From assembly GCF_965342175.1 (NCBI RefSeq), contig NZ_CBDRBL010000009.1:1-64000 (forward strand): DNA of 64,000 nucleotides. The letters run 5' to 3'. The notes beneath the pieces were generated by a model. It searched no databases. It was not told the DNA's origin and worked only from the letters and a program-made list of their open reading frames with translations. How positions within the stretch are numbered: position 1 is the stretch's first letter; the number at the start of each line of letters is the position of its first letter. A program made the translations under genes and the position numbers. The DNA comes from Actinacidiphila sp965342175. GTDB lineage: Bacteria; Actinomycetota; Actinomycetes; Streptomycetales; Streptomycetaceae. Positions 51,754-60,637 of this stretch are shown in pieces.

Positions 51754-52986
51754 TCACAGCAGGGCGAACTGCCCGTCCGGCCCTTCCTCGTGATGGTCCA
51801 GCACGGAGGCCGGACGGCGCGCCGTCTCCGGCACCGGAAGGACGCGCGCGGCGCGCAGTTCGGCGACGCCGATCCGCGGTCCGTCCGCGACCCGGGCGGC
51901 CAGCGCGCGACGTGACGGCCGCAGTTCCGCCAGCAGCGCCAGCACACTGATCATCTCCAGCAGTTCGGTCGTCCTCGCCCGCGGCCAGGCGCCGGGCGCG
52001 ATCGCGTCCAGGCCGTCGGCCGCCCCGGCGGGGATCCGCCGTTCGAACCAGGCCCCCAGCACCCGCGTCCCCGCGGCATGGAACTCCCAGGCCGCCTCCG
52101 GCAGCGGCGCCACCCGCCCGCTCCCCAGCATCAGCGCCTCGGCCCCCGGGTCGTACGAAGGCGCCTCCCGCGGCACCTCCGGCAGCGCCGCGCGGACGTA
52201 GGGGCGCCGACCGCCCGGCAAGCGGGGATGCCCGGCGGGGCGGTCCTGCGCCGGATCGGCGTAGCGCGCGCCCCGGGTGTGCAGCCACAGCACACGGCGG
52301 CCCAGCGCGACCCCCTCCGCCCACAGCGCCGGATCGGCGGTCAGCGGGACCTCGACGGGCGAGCCCGTGGCCAGGGCGGCGATCCAGGCGAGCACGTCCT
52401 CCGCGGTGACCGGGGTGGCCAGCCGCTCGGCGAGGCGGTCGAGCAGGCCCGGTGCCAGGTTCGGGTCGCGTCCGCCCGGGCGGCGGAAGAGCGGCCGGAT
52501 CCGGCCCGGCCGCCCGGCGGGGGAGTGGCCGTCGGGGAGCAGCGCGGAGAACGCCAGCGGCGGCCCCGGGAGCTGCGGCAGCCGCGCGATCTCCACCGCG
52601 TACACCTGCCGGTCCCGGTCGGCGACCCGCCACAACTCGGGGCGGGCGGCGTCGATGAGGCGGTGGTCGGGGATGAGCCACTGCAGGTCGTACGGGCCGT
52701 GCAGCACCCGCACCGGGTCCGCGCACGGGCCGTCCTCCCGTTCCAGCCGCGTGGTGGGCGCCGGGTGGCCCGGCAACTGGGCGACGGCGGTGCGCGGGGT
52801 GCGCGCCCGGGTCGGGCGGAACAGCACTTCGCGCTCGGCGCCCCGCGCCGTCACCAACCGGTCCCAGCGGGCGGTGAGAGTCGCCGCCTCGGGAGCCATG
52901 ACCCAGCTCCGCCCCATGCGCAGGGGCGGGACGGACCACGGCATCAGGTCGGCCAGCATGGGTGCTTCATGGCTCACCGTGAGCAT
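51754..52986 (-). CDS. orphan type-ISP restriction/modification specificity-domain protein
   Basis: 410 aa. It opens MPWSVPPLRMGRSWVMAPEA and contains VLFRPTRARTPRTAV, SALLPDGHSPAGRP and LWAEGVALGRRVLWLHTRG, consistent with the C-terminal target-recognition and methyltransferase-associated part of single-chain type ISP enzymes. No helicase, nuclease or SAM-binding motif is present, so it is unlikely to restrict alone. Such solitary proteins are frequent in Streptomyces; recognition role is inference. ATG 52986 or internal GTG 52977 may be the start. It is 13 bp upstream of the GntR gene's end. Confidence 0.7.
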   Translation of the reverse strand: MLTVSHEAPMLADLMPWSVPPLRMGRSWVMAPEAATLTARWDRLVTARGAEREVLFRPTRARTPRTAVAQLPGHPAPTTRLEREDGPCADPVRVLHGPYDLQWLIPDHRLIDAARPELWRVADRDRQVYAVEIARLPQLPGPPLAFSALLPDGHSPAGRPGRIRPLFRRPGGRDPNLAPGLLDRLAERLATPVTAEDVLAWIAALATGSPVEVPLTADPALWAEGVALGRRVLWLHTRGARYADPAQDRPAGHPRLPGGRRPYVRAALPEVPREAPSYDPGAEALMLGSGRVAPLPEAAWEFHAAGTRVLGAWFERRIPAGAADGLDAIAPGAWPRARTTELLEMISVLALLAELRPSRRALAARVADGPRIGVAELRAARVLPVPETARRPASVLDHHEEGPDGQFALL

Positions 52987-52999
52987 GCTACTGAGGCAC

Positions 53000-53761
53000 T
53001 CAGGGCGCCTCCATGGTCACGGTGAAGGAGAAGCGGTCGCCCCGGTAGTGGATGCGCACCACGTCGACCACTCGGCCGGTGTCGTCATAGGTCACCCCCG
53101 TGTAGTGCAGGATCGGGCTGAGCAGGGGCACCTGCAGCAGCCGGGCGGTGTCCGGGTCGGCCAGCCGCGCCTCGACGGTGTCGGTGATGCGGCTGATCCG
53201 CACCCCGAGGGCGTCCCGGAGCACCTTCGTCATCGGCCAGCGTGCCAGGTCCGCCAGGTCGATCCGTGCGGCGAGTTCCGGCAGGACGAAGTTCTCCGCC
53301 CAGTTGGTCGGCTCCCCCGACTCGTCGCAGCGCAGCCGGCGGTAGGCGACGGTGTCCGCGAGCCCCGGGAAGTACTCGGCGAACTCCGGCGGCACGGGCG
53401 ACGGACCGTGGCTGAGCACGCTGGTGCGCTCTCCCGACTGCTGGGCGACGATCGCGTCGACCGAGCCGAGCAGCCGCACCGGCGCGCCGCGCAGCGCGGC
53501 GGGTTCGATGAACGTGCCGCGTCGCCGGTGGCGGCTGATCAGCCCCTCCTCCTCCAGCTCCCGCAGGGCCTGGCGCATCGTGAGCACGCTGACGCCGTAG
53601 TGGCCCGCGAGCGCGTCCTCGGTCGGCAGTCGCAGCGGATCGTCAGGCCGGCGGCCGAGTATCGAGGCACGCAGGGACTGCGAGACCTGGTACCACAGCG
53701 GGAGCTTGCGGTTCAGCACCAGCGAGTCGGGGGCGAAGGCGCGGCTCGGGCTCGTCGTCAT
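53000..53761 (-). CDS. GntR-family regulator with UTRA domain
   Basis: 253 aa. N-terminal winged helix (LWYQVSQSLRASILGRR, LPTEDALAGHYGVSVLTMRQ, EEEGLISRHRRRGTFIEP) and a UTRA ligand-binding domain with PILHYTGVTYDDTGRVVDVV and RIHYRGDRFSFTV. ATG 53761 overlaps the hmgA stop (ATGA), so it is made with homogentisate dioxygenase and may regulate it. Confidence 0.9.
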   Translation of the reverse strand: MTTSPSRAFAPDSLVLNRKLPLWYQVSQSLRASILGRRPDDPLRLPTEDALAGHYGVSVLTMRQALRELEEEGLISRHRRRGTFIEPAALRGAPVRLLGSVDAIVAQQSGERTSVLSHGPSPVPPEFAEYFPGLADTVAYRRLRCDESGEPTNWAENFVLPELAARIDLADLARWPMTKVLRDALGVRISRITDTVEARLADPDTARLLQVPLLSPILHYTGVTYDDTGRVVDVVRIHYRGDRFSFTVTMEAP

Positions 53762-55143
53762 GCTCTGAAGTGTCGCTCAAGCCCCCGCCACACACCGTCG
53801 TAGTCCCGCTGCAGGTGCTCCGCCGCCAGCGCCTCCGCCGTCGCCACGACCGGCCAGCGCGTCTCGAACATGAAGGCCAGCCCGTCGTCCACTTTCTGCG
53901 GGACCAGTTCGGCTGCGCTCGCCCTGTCGAAGGTCGTCCGGTCCGGGCCGTGCGCCGACATCATGTTGTGCAGCGAGGCCCCGCCGGGGACGAAGCCCTC
54001 CGCCTTGGCGTCGTACGCGCCCTCGATGAGCCCCATGAACTCGCTCATCACGTTCCGGTGGAAGTACGGCGGGCGGAAGGTGTCCTCGCCGACCAGCCAG
54101 CGCGGCGCGAAGACCACGAAGTCGGCGTTGGCCAGGCCCGGGGTGTCGGAGGGAGAGGTCAGCACCGTGTAGATCGACGGGTCCGGGTGGTCGTAGCTCA
54201 CGCTGCCCAGCACATTGAAGCGCCGCAGGTCGTACACGTACGGCGCCAGGTTGCCGTGCCAGCCGACGACATCGAGGGGGGAGTGGCCGTACTCGGCGGC
54301 CCAGAGGTTGCCGCCGAACTTGTTCACCACCTCCACCGGCTCCTCCCGGTCCTCGTACGCCGCCACCGGCGCCATGAAGTCCCGCGCGTTGGCCAGGCCG
54401 TTGGCGCCGATCGGCCCCAGATCGGGCAGCCGGAAGTGCTGGCCGTAGTTCTCGCAGACGTAGCCGCGCGCCTCGCCGTCCGGCAGTTCGACCCGGAAGC
54501 GCACCCCGCGCGGGATCAGCGCGACATGGCCGGGACCGGCTGCCAGGACCCCCATCTCGGTGCGGAGCAGCAGCCGCCCGCGCTCCGGCACGATCAGCAG
54601 CTCGCCGTCGGAGGAGGAGAACACCCGGCTGTCCATGGAGCGATTGGCCGCGTACCAGTGGATGCCGATGCCCTCGCGCCGCAGCACATCGCCGTTGCCG
54701 CCGACGGTGACCAGGCCCTCGATGAAGTCGGCCGGCTCCTGCGGCAGCGGCAGCGGGCTCCACCGCAGCCGGTTGGGATCGGGCTCGGCCGTGAAGGGCG
54801 CGCTGCGCAGCCGCCCGTTGGGGATGCGGCGGAACGGCGGATGCGCCGCCGACGGCCGGATGCGGTACAGCCACGAGCGGCGGTTGTGATGCCGCGGCTC
54901 GGTGAAGGCGGTGCCGCTGAGCTGCTCCGCGTACAGCCCGAGCGGGGCGCGCTGTGGTGAGTTCCGGCCCACCGGAACCGCACCGGGGACCGCCTCGCTC
55001 ATGTGCTCGTTGCCGAAGCCGGGGAGGTAGGTGAGGACCTGGCCGTTCATGATCCCGGTGCCGGGGGTCCGTGTGCCGGGGGTCTGTGCGCCGGGGGTCC
55101 GTGTGCCGGAGGTCTCTGTGCTGGCGATCTCTGTGCTGGTCAC
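53758..55143 (-). CDS. hmgA: homogentisate 1,2-dioxygenase
   Basis: Opens the ring of homogentisate with O2 and Fe(II) in tyrosine and phenylalanine breakdown. Core YLPGFGNEHMSEAVPGAVP, then RNSPQRAPLGLYAEQLSG, WYAANRSMDSRVFSS, and the Fe-ligand region ASLHNMMSAHGPDRTTF with FHRNVMSEFMG. 461 residues from GTG 55143, 430 from ATG 55050; the family is ~440. GTG 55143 is preferred because TAGGAA sits before it, but the extra 31 residues are encoded by a 15-bp tandem repeat and are unlike the family. The stop overlaps the GntR start. Confidence 0.9.
   Translation of the reverse strand: MTSTEIASTETSGTRTPGAQTPGTRTPGTGIMNGQVLTYLPGFGNEHMSEAVPGAVPVGRNSPQRAPLGLYAEQLSGTAFTEPRHHNRRSWLYRIRPSAAHPPFRRIPNGRLRSAPFTAEPDPNRLRWSPLPLPQEPADFIEGLVTVGGNGDVLRREGIGIHWYAANRSMDSRVFSSSDGELLIVPERGRLLLRTEMGVLAAGPGHVALIPRGVRFRVELPDGEARGYVCENYGQHFRLPDLGPIGANGLANARDFMAPVAAYEDREEPVEVVNKFGGNLWAAEYGHSPLDVVGWHGNLAPYVYDLRRFNVLGSVSYDHPDPSIYTVLTSPSDTPGLANADFVVFAPRWLVGEDTFRPPYFHRNVMSEFMGLIEGAYDAKAEGFVPGGASLHNMMSAHGPDRTTFDRASAAELVPQKVDDGLAFMFETRWPVVATAEALAAEHLQRDYDGVWRGLERHFRA
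55060..55134 (-). repeat. 15-bp minisatellite in the hmgA N-terminus
   Basis: Five tandem 15-bp units, in gene direction encoding TEIAS, TETSG, TRTPG, AQTPG, TRTPG; the three units nearest the conserved enzyme are nearly identical and the outer two more decayed. The unit keeps the reading frame. It supplies most of the extra N-terminus if translation starts at GTG 55143, and would be untranslated leader if ATG 55050 is used. Confidence 0.85.
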
Positions 55144-55170
55144 GATTCCTATGGTTGTCCATAGGAATCG
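55143..55170. promoter_or_regulatory. perfect 28-bp operator upstream of hmgA
   Basis: CGATTCCTATGG-TTGT-CCATAGGAATCG has exact 12-bp arms. It directly abuts the proposed hmgA GTG, so a bound regulator would block hmgA expression; the divergent aldehyde dehydrogenase starts 210 bp away. The GntR/UTRA protein downstream of hmgA is the obvious candidate binder (inference). Confidence 0.75.
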
Positions 55171-55380
55171 CGACCGCAAGGGATCGCGGGGGCCTGTGGA
55201 GAACCTGTGCCGCACCTCGCGCCCATGACGGCGACGGTCGCCTGCGGGCACCCCGCCCTGCGGTGCGGCAGCGGCGATCCCGTCGGAGGACTCCCGACGG
55301 TTCGGGCGCCGCCCTGGAAAAGGAAAACTATCGGCGCTAGTTTGGGCGGGCCAGGGCAGGTCCACCCGGAGGGACGAGGG

Positions 55381-56775
55381 ATGAAGCCGCACGACGGGAT
55401 GTACATCGACGGCGACTGGCGGCCCGCCGCCGGTACGGGGACGATCGACGTCGTCGACCCCGCCGACGAGCGCGTGTTCGCCAGAGTGCCGGCCGGCACC
55501 GCCGAGGACGTCGACGCCGCCGTCCGCGCCGCGCGTGCGGCCCTCCGAGGCTGGGCTGCCACCCCGCCCGCCGAGCGCGCCGCCCGGCTCGCCGCGCTGC
55601 GCGACGTCCTCGCCGCCCGCCGCGAGGAGATCGCCGAGACCGTCACCGCCGAGCTGGGCGCCCCGCTGCCGTTCAGTCAGAACGTCCACGCGGGGCTTCC
55701 CGTCGTGGTGGCCGGCTCGTACGCCGAACTCGCCGCCACCCACTCCTTCGAGGAGCGGATCGGCAACTCCACCGTCCTCCACGAGCCCGTCGGCGTGGTC
55801 GGCGCGATCACCCCCTGGAACTACCCGCTTCACCAGATCGTCGCCAAGGTCGCCCCCGCGCTCGCCGCCGGCTGCACGGTCGTCCTCAAGCCCGCCGAGG
55901 ACACCCCGCTGGTCGCCCAGCTCTTCGCCGAGGCCGTCCACGAAGCGGGTGTGCCCGCGGGCGTCTTCAACCTCGTCACCGGTTTCGGCCCGGTCGCCGG
56001 GCAGGCGCTGGCCGCCCACGAGGACGTCGACCTGGTCTCCTTCACGGGTTCCACCGCCGTCGGCCGGCAGATCGCCGCGACCGCGGGCGCCGCCGTCAAG
56101 CGGGTCGCCCTGGAGCTCGGCGGGAAGTCCGCCAACGTCATCCTCCCTGGCTCGGACCTGGCGAAGGCGGTGGGCGTGGGCGTCGCCAACGTCATGTCCA
56201 ACACAGGGCAGACCTGCAGCGCCTGGACCCGCATGCTCGTCCACCGCGACCAGTACGAGGAGGCGGTTGCCCTCGCGGCGACGGCCGCCGCCAAGTACGC
56301 TCCCGGCGAGCGCATCGGACCCGTCGTCAACGCCAGGCAGCACGAACGCGTCCGCGGCTACATCGCCAAGGGGATCGAGGAGGGCGCCCGCCTCGTCGCC
56401 GGCGGCACCGACGCGCCGCGTGCGCCGGGCTACTGGGTCAGCCCCACCGTCTTCGCCGATGTGACACCCGAGATGGCGATCGCGCAGGAGGAGATCTTCG
56501 GCCCCGTGCTGTCGATCCTGGCGTACGAGGACGAGGAGGACGCGCTCCGCATCGCCAACGGCACCGTCTACGGCCTCGCGGGGGCCGTCTGGGCGGCCGA
56601 CGACGCCACCGCCGTCGCCTTCGCCCGGCGCATGGACACCGGCCAGGTCGACATCAACGGCGGACGCTTCAACCCGCTGGCGCCGTTCGGCGGGTACAAG
56701 CGCTCCGGCTTCGGCCGCGAGCTCGGCCCGCACGGCCTCAGCGAGTACCTCCAGACCAAGTCCCTCCAGTTCTGA
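55381..56775 (+). CDS. aldehyde dehydrogenase
   Basis: NAD(P)+-dependent oxidation of an aldehyde. Visible are ITPWNYPLHQIVAKVAPALA (cofactor site), the Glu motif ALELGGKSANVIL, and catalytic Cys in NTGQTCSAWTRML. 464 aa. GGAGGGACGAGGG before ATG 55381. Divergent from hmgA; the substrate is not determinable. The ADH gene starts 62 bp after it, so the pair may act in sequence on an alcohol or aldehyde. Confidence 0.92.
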   Translation: MKPHDGMYIDGDWRPAAGTGTIDVVDPADERVFARVPAGTAEDVDAAVRAARAALRGWAATPPAERAARLAALRDVLAARREEIAETVTAELGAPLPFSQNVHAGLPVVVAGSYAELAATHSFEERIGNSTVLHEPVGVVGAITPWNYPLHQIVAKVAPALAAGCTVVLKPAEDTPLVAQLFAEAVHEAGVPAGVFNLVTGFGPVAGQALAAHEDVDLVSFTGSTAVGRQIAATAGAAVKRVALELGGKSANVILPGSDLAKAVGVGVANVMSNTGQTCSAWTRMLVHRDQYEEAVALAATAAAKYAPGERIGPVVNARQHERVRGYIAKGIEEGARLVAGGTDAPRAPGYWVSPTVFADVTPEMAIAQEEIFGPVLSILAYEDEEDALRIANGTVYGLAGAVWAADDATAVAFARRMDTGQVDINGGRFNPLAPFGGYKRSGFGRELGPHGLSEYLQTKSLQF

Positions 56776-56837
56776 CCGGTTTTCCCGGATCTGGCAACCT
56801 GATGCTTCCGACAGCCCCGAGCGCAGGAGAGAACACC

Positions 56838-57920
56838 GTGGTCCGCGCCGCCGTACTGCCCGCCGTCAACGCGCCCCTCACCCTCGCCGAGATCGACCTC
56901 CCGGAACCCGGGCCGGGTCAGGTGCGGGTCAGGCTCGCCGCCGCGGGGGTGTGCCACTCCGACCTGTCCCTGTCCAACGGGACGCTCAGGCAGCCCGTGC
57001 CCGCCGTCCTCGGCCACGAAGGCGCCGGCACGGTCGTCAGTGTGGGTGAAGGCGTCACGGACGTGGCCCCCGGTGACCGCGTCGTCCTCAACTGGGCGCC
57101 TTCCTGCGGCGCCTGCCACTACTGCGGACTCGGCGAGCCGTGGCTGTGCGCCGGCGCGGGCGCGGCGGCGGGGGTGCCCTACGCCAAGCTCGCGTACGGC
57201 GGGGCCGAGCTCTACCCGGGGCTCGGGACGGCCGCCTTCGCCGAGGAGACCGTGGTCGCGGCGGGCGCGGTGCTGCCGCTGCCCGACGGGGTGCCGTTGA
57301 CGGAGGCCGCGCTCCTGGGGTGTGCGGTGCTCACCGGTTACGGGGCGGTCCACCACAGCGCGGCGGTGCGCCCCGGCGAGTCCGTCGCCGTCTTCGGCGT
57401 CGGGGGCGTCGGCCTCGCCGTCCTCCAGTCCGCCCGCATCGCCGGTGCGGGCACCGTCGTGGCCGTGGACGTCTCCCCGGAGAAGGAGGCCCTGGCACGG
57501 GCGGCGGGCGCCACGGAGTTCCTCACCGCGAGCGAGGACGTCGCGAAGCGGATCCGCGCGCTGACCGGGGGGCACGGCGCGGACGTCGCCACCGAGTGCG
57601 TGGGGCGCGCGGAGACGATCCGGTCCGCCTGGTCCTCGACGCGACGCGGCGGCCGCACGACGGTGGTGGGAATCGGCCGCAAGGAGGACCTGGTCTCCTT
57701 CTCCGCACTGGAGATCTTCCACTTCGGCCGGACGCTGTCCGGCTGTGTGTACGGCAACAGCGACCCGGCGCGGGACCTGCCGGTGCTGGCGGAGCACGTG
57801 CGGGCCGGGCGGCTCGACCTGGCGGCGATGGTGACGGAGCGGATCGGGCTGGAGGGGATTCCGGGGGCGTTCGAGGGGATGCTCCGGGGGAGGGGCGGGC
57901 GGGCCTTGGTCGTCTTCTGA
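56838..57920 (+). CDS. zinc-dependent alcohol dehydrogenase
   Basis: MDR-family NAD-dependent alcohol dehydrogenase. The catalytic zinc ligands are GVCHSD and GHEGAG, the structural zinc loop CGACHYCGLGEPWLC, and the dinucleotide fold VFGVGGVGLAVLQS. 360 aa; the class III-like loop WAPSCGACHYC is typical. GTG 56838 has AGGAGAG upstream. Co-directional with the aldehyde dehydrogenase, so an alcohol-to-acid route is likely. Confidence 0.92.
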   Translation: MVRAAVLPAVNAPLTLAEIDLPEPGPGQVRVRLAAAGVCHSDLSLSNGTLRQPVPAVLGHEGAGTVVSVGEGVTDVAPGDRVVLNWAPSCGACHYCGLGEPWLCAGAGAAAGVPYAKLAYGGAELYPGLGTAAFAEETVVAAGAVLPLPDGVPLTEAALLGCAVLTGYGAVHHSAAVRPGESVAVFGVGGVGLAVLQSARIAGAGTVVAVDVSPEKEALARAAGATEFLTASEDVAKRIRALTGGHGADVATECVGRAETIRSAWSSTRRGGRTTVVGIGRKEDLVSFSALEIFHFGRTLSGCVYGNSDPARDLPVLAEHVRAGRLDLAAMVTERIGLEGIPGAFEGMLRGRGGRALVVF

Positions 57921-58069
57921 CGGCCGGGTTGCCGTGTGCGGGTGCGACGGCGGGTGCGGCGTCGTGCGGGTGCGTCGCGGTCGGGGTTGCGGGGGCGTTG
58001 CGGCGGCGTGGCCGGCGCACACGTTCGTCTGCCTCGCCGCCCCGATGGCTGTGAGCCCAGCCCCGGCCC

Positions 58070-58714
58070 TCAGGCGCCGGTGGGGCCCAGCGCGGCGAAC
58101 TGCAGGGCGAGCCCGTCGACGAGGGCGCGCAGGCCCGTCTCGAAGGCGCCCTCGTCCACCTGCTGCCGGCGTTCCGCGAGGAGGTGGGCCTGACCGAGGT
58201 GCGGATAGTCCGCCGGGTCGTACGCCGAGGGGTCGTCGACGAAGCCCCGCGCGAAGGAGCCCAGGGCGGAACCCGCCACGAAGTACCGCATGAGCGCGCC
58301 CACGCGGGTGGCGTGGGCCGGGGGCCAGCCGGCGGCCGTCATGCCGCCGAACACCGCGTCGGCCATGCGCAGGCCGGCCGGGCGGCGCCCCGGGCCCTGG
58401 GCGAGGAACGGCACGATGTGGGGGTGGGCCGCGAGCGCGGCGCGGTAGGAGCGAGCCCAGGCGACGAGGGCGTCCGCCCAGTCGCGGCCCTCGTCGAACA
58501 TCGAGAGGTCGACCTCGGAGACGACCGCGTCGGCGACCGCGTCCAGGATCTCGTCCTTGGTCGTGAAGTGGTTGTAGAGGCTCGGCCCGCTGACGCCGAG
58601 TTCCGCCGCGAGGCGACGTGTGGAGACGGCCTGCAGTCCCTCGGCGTCCACGAGCGCGAGTGCCGCGGCGACGATGCGTTCGCGGCTGAGCAGGGGCTTG
58701 CGGGGGCGGGCCAT
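58070..58714 (-). CDS. TetR-family regulator (divergent to acyl-CoA dehydrogenase)
   Basis: 214 aa. HTH near residues 10-55 (RERIVAAALALVDAEGL, STRRLAAELGVSGPSLYNHF) and a ligand domain (WARSYRAALAAHPHIVPFLA). Divergent from the acyl-CoA dehydrogenase at 58783, which it probably controls; in the 68-bp gap AAACTAGC-AGT-GGTAATTT is an imperfect palindrome suited to a TetR site. ATG 58714 chosen; a start at 58723 is possible. Confidence 0.88.
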   Translation of the reverse strand: MARPRKPLLSRERIVAAALALVDAEGLQAVSTRRLAAELGVSGPSLYNHFTTKDEILDAVADAVVSEVDLSMFDEGRDWADALVAWARSYRAALAAHPHIVPFLAQGPGRRPAGLRMADAVFGGMTAAGWPPAHATRVGALMRYFVAGSALGSFARGFVDDPSAYDPADYPHLGQAHLLAERRQQVDEGAFETGLRALVDGLALQFAALGPTGA

Positions 58715-58782
58715 GCGGCACATAGTAGGGGCTGTCCCAAGAAAACTAGCAGTGGTAATTTATCGCCTGACCGAGGTGTGCC

Positions 58783-59934
58783 ATGGATCTTGAGCTGTCC
58801 GAGGAGCAGGCCGCGGCCCGTGCGCTGGCCGCCGAGTTCACGCGGCGCGAGATCGCGCCGCACGCCGCGGCGTGGGACCGCGCGGAGGGCGTGGACCAGG
58901 GCATCGTGGGGAAGCTGGGCGCCCTGGGCTTCCTGGGGCTCACCATCCCCGAGGCGTACGGCGGCTCGGGCGGCGACCACCTGACCTACTGCCTGGTCAC
59001 CGAGGAGCTGGGGCGCGGCGACTCCTCGGTGCGCGGGATCGTCTCCGTCTCGCTCGGGCTCGTGGCGAAGTCCGTCGCCCACTGGGGCACGGAGGAGCAG
59101 AAGAGGAGCTGGCTGCCCCGGCTGGCCTCCGGAGACGCGGTGGGGTGTTTCGGGCTGACCGAGCCCGGCACCGGCTCGGACGCCGGCAACCTCACCACGC
59201 GGGCCCGGCGCGACGGCGGCGACTATGTGATCGACGGCGCCAAGATGTTCATCACGAACGGCACGTGGGCGGATGTCGTCCTGCTCTTCGCCCGCACCGG
59301 CGACGCCCCCGGCCACAGGGGTGTCAGCGCCTTCCTCGTGCCCGCCGACAGCCCCGGCCTCACCCGGCGCGAGGTGCACGGGAAGCTGGGTCTGCGCGGC
59401 CAGGCCACGGCTGAGCTGGTGCTGGAGGGCGTGCGCGTACCGGCCTCGGCGATGCTCGGACCCGAGGGGAAGGGCTTCTCCGTGGCGATGTCCGCCCTGG
59501 CCAAGGGGCGCATGTCGGTCGCCGCCGGGTGCGTGGGCATCGCGCAGGCGGCGCTGGACGCCGCCGTGGGCTATGCGAAGGAGCGCGAGCAGTTCGGCCG
59601 GCCGATCGCCGCGCACCAACTGGTGCAGGAGCTGCTGGCGGACATCGCGCTCGACGTGGACGCGGCTCGCCTGCTGACCTGGCGGGTCGCCGACCTCATC
59701 GACCGGGGCCTGCCCTTCGCGGCGGAGTCGTCCAAGGCGAAGCTCTTCGCGAGCGAGGCGGCGGTGCGCTGTGCCAACAACGCGCTGCAGGTCTTCGGCG
59801 GCTATGGCTACATCGACGAGTACCCGGTCGGCAAGCTGCTGCGGGACGCCCGCGTGATGACCCTCTACGAGGGGACGAGCCAGATCCAGAAGCTGCTCAT
59901 CGGCCGGGAGCTCACGGGGGTGTCGGCCTTCTGA
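58783..59934 (+). CDS. acyl-CoA dehydrogenase
   Basis: FAD-linked alpha-beta dehydrogenation of an acyl-CoA. GCFGLTEPGTGSDAGNLTTR and KMFITNGTWADVVLLFART are the two flavin signatures, and LYEGTSQIQKLLIGRELTG the C-terminus. The catalytic Glu is in LYEGTSQIQ. 383 aa. Closest style is the short-/branched-chain group. With TetR, TetR and MaoC genes around, it belongs to a fatty or branched acyl breakdown cluster. Confidence 0.93.
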   Translation: MDLELSEEQAAARALAAEFTRREIAPHAAAWDRAEGVDQGIVGKLGALGFLGLTIPEAYGGSGGDHLTYCLVTEELGRGDSSVRGIVSVSLGLVAKSVAHWGTEEQKRSWLPRLASGDAVGCFGLTEPGTGSDAGNLTTRARRDGGDYVIDGAKMFITNGTWADVVLLFARTGDAPGHRGVSAFLVPADSPGLTRREVHGKLGLRGQATAELVLEGVRVPASAMLGPEGKGFSVAMSALAKGRMSVAAGCVGIAQAALDAAVGYAKEREQFGRPIAAHQLVQELLADIALDVDAARLLTWRVADLIDRGLPFAAESSKAKLFASEAAVRCANNALQVFGGYGYIDEYPVGKLLRDARVMTLYEGTSQIQKLLIGRELTGVSAF

Positions 59935-59952
59935 CGGGGCTGCCCGGCCCCG

Positions 59953-59966
59953 ACCGACCGCTCGGT
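59953..59966. promoter_or_regulatory. palindrome upstream of the second tetR
   Basis: ACCGA-CCGC-TCGGT, perfect 5-bp arms; similar ACCGACCGnTCGGT palindromes serve TetR-type acyl-CoA regulators in actinobacteria. It lies 39 bp before the tetR start. Confidence 0.5.
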
Positions 59967-59970
59967 ATCT

Positions 59971-59985
59971 AAGCGCTTGCTCAGC
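59971..59985. promoter_or_regulatory. shared 15-bp element, copy 1 (tetR side)
   Basis: AAGCGCTTGCTCAGC. The same 15 bases recur at 61110-61124 before the maoC gene. The AAGCGCTT core is palindromic. Confidence 0.6.
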
Positions 59986-60004
59986 GCCGGGTAGGGTGTC
60001 CGCC

Positions 60005-60637
60005 ATGAATGTGGAGGAGGAGCGGTCGCAGCGGACCGAGGCGTGGAACGGGATCACCCCCGAGGCCGCCCGGCGACTGGTGATCGCCGCGGTCGAGGCG
60101 TTCGCGGAGCGCGGCTACCACGCCACGACCACGCGCGACATCGCCGGCCGGGCCGGCATGAGCCCCGCGGCGCTCTACATCCACTACAGGACCAAGGAAG
60201 AGCTGCTCTACCAGATCAGCCTGGTCGGGCACCGGCTCTCCCTCGGGCTGCTCCAGGACGCCGCGAACAGCGCGGGCGGCCCCGCCGACCGGCTGGCCGC
60301 GGCCGTGCGCACCTTCGTCCGCTGGCACGCCGAACACCACACCACGGGCCGCGTCGTGCAGTACGAGCTCGGCGCGCTCGGCCCCGAGCACTACGCCGAG
60401 GTCGTGGAGCTGCGCCGGGAGAGCGAGGCCGTGGTCCGCTCGGTGCTCCACGACGGCGTGCGGACCGGGGAGTTCGACGTGCCGGACGTCCCAGGGACCA
60501 CGGTCGCGCTGCTGTCGCTGTGCATCGACGTGGCCCGCTGGTTCAACCCCGGCGGGCGCCGTACGCCGGACGGGATCGGGGCGCTGTACGCCGACCTCGC
60601 CCTGCGCATGGCGGGGTACGCGCCCCGTCAGAAGTAG
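60005..60637 (+). CDS. TetR-family regulator
   Basis: 210 aa. HTH near residues 25-65 (LVIAAVEAFAERGYHATTTR, then RDIAGRAGMSPAALYIHYRT) with a C-terminal domain (YELGALGPEHYAEVVELRRE) of the type that senses acyl-CoA. Two operator-like elements precede it and one recurs at maoC, so autoregulation with maoC control is likely. ATG 60005. Its 3' end overlaps that of maoC by 10 bp (convergent). Confidence 0.9.
   Translation: MNVEEERSQRTEAWNGITPEAARRLVIAAVEAFAERGYHATTTRDIAGRAGMSPAALYIHYRTKEELLYQISLVGHRLSLGLLQDAANSAGGPADRLAAAVRTFVRWHAEHHTTGRVVQYELGALGPEHYAEVVELRRESEAVVRSVLHDGVRTGEFDVPDVPGTTVALLSLCIDVARWFNPGGRRTPDGIGALYADLALRMAGYAPRQK

Noticed and set aside
53758..56733. Very long hmgA frame starting inside the aldehyde dehydrogenase
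   Set aside because: Upstream part is antisense to the aldehyde dehydrogenase; true start is 55143 or 55050.
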